The notes beneath the pieces were generated by a model. That model saw only the letters and a program-made list of their open reading frames with translations, did not search any database and was not told where the DNA came from. From the NCBI GenBank assembly GCA_910579415.1, contig CAJTUY010000024.1, positions 24,485-30,167 on the forward strand: a stretch of DNA of 5,683 nucleotides. The letters run 5' to 3'. This document shows, piece after piece, positions 5,662 through 5,683 of the stretch. Source of the DNA: an uncultured Clostridia bacterium. Lineage in GTDB: Bacteria > Bacillota > Clostridia > UBA1381. A program made the translations under genes and the position numbers. Within the stretch, counting starts at the first letter, position 1. Every line of letters starts with the position of its first letter.

Positions 5662-5683
5662 TGCAAAAAGTATACTTTTTGCA
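5662..5683. repeat. Perfect 22-bp palindrome at the window end
   Basis: The half-site TGCAAAAAGTA (5662-5672) is followed at once by its exact complement TACTTTTTGCA (5673-5683). It begins 5 nt after the resolvase stop. As RNA it could fold as a 9-bp stem with a TATA loop. The T-run is inside the stem and no U-tail is visible, so it is not a standard terminator as far as can be seen. A dimeric-protein binding site (resolvase or replication protein) is possible. It may extend past the window edge. Confidence 0.7.

Overview
The window is AT-rich, with genes packed head to tail on the + strand and strong AGGAGG-type ribosome sites. The protein families fit a low-GC Firmicute, probably a gut Clostridia member (Ruminococcus/Oscillospiraceae-like). 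The genus is a guess. It looks like part of an integrated mobile element or plasmid, not core chromosome.

Left part (1-2880): a DNA mobility module. A replication-initiation-type protein (16-1080) is coupled to a small excisionase-like HTH protein (1082-1276). A 121-bp intergenic stretch with a long imperfect inverted repeat follows, then a second, paralogous excisionase-like protein (1398-1589). Next come a hairpin/T-tract terminator (1597-1628), a full-length Tn916-type tyrosine integrase (1659-2831) and a perfect 11-bp-stem hairpin (2837-2864). The rep-xis-int order is typical of Firmicutes integrative elements.

Middle part (2906-4898): a two-gene enzyme cassette. The first gene encodes an N-terminal array of CxxC zinc fingers fused to a carboxylate-amine ligase (amidoligase) domain. 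It is broken by an apparent 1-nt frameshift at about 3155-3163. Two bases after its stop codon a stand-alone class II (Ntn) glutamine amidotransferase begins, with an unexplained C-terminal tail. Together they predict a system that forms an amide bond, using ammonia released from glutamine, on an unknown small-molecule or peptide substrate. This is the most unusual content of the window.

Right part (4899-5683): a start-less small ORF remnant, a good intrinsic terminator (4984-5017), a complete serine resolvase/invertase (5067-5657), and a perfect 22-bp palindrome that ends at the window edge. The amidoligase cassette therefore sits between a tyrosine integrase and a serine recombinase. Its G+C is visibly higher than that of the rep gene, which suggests acquired cargo or a junction between modules.
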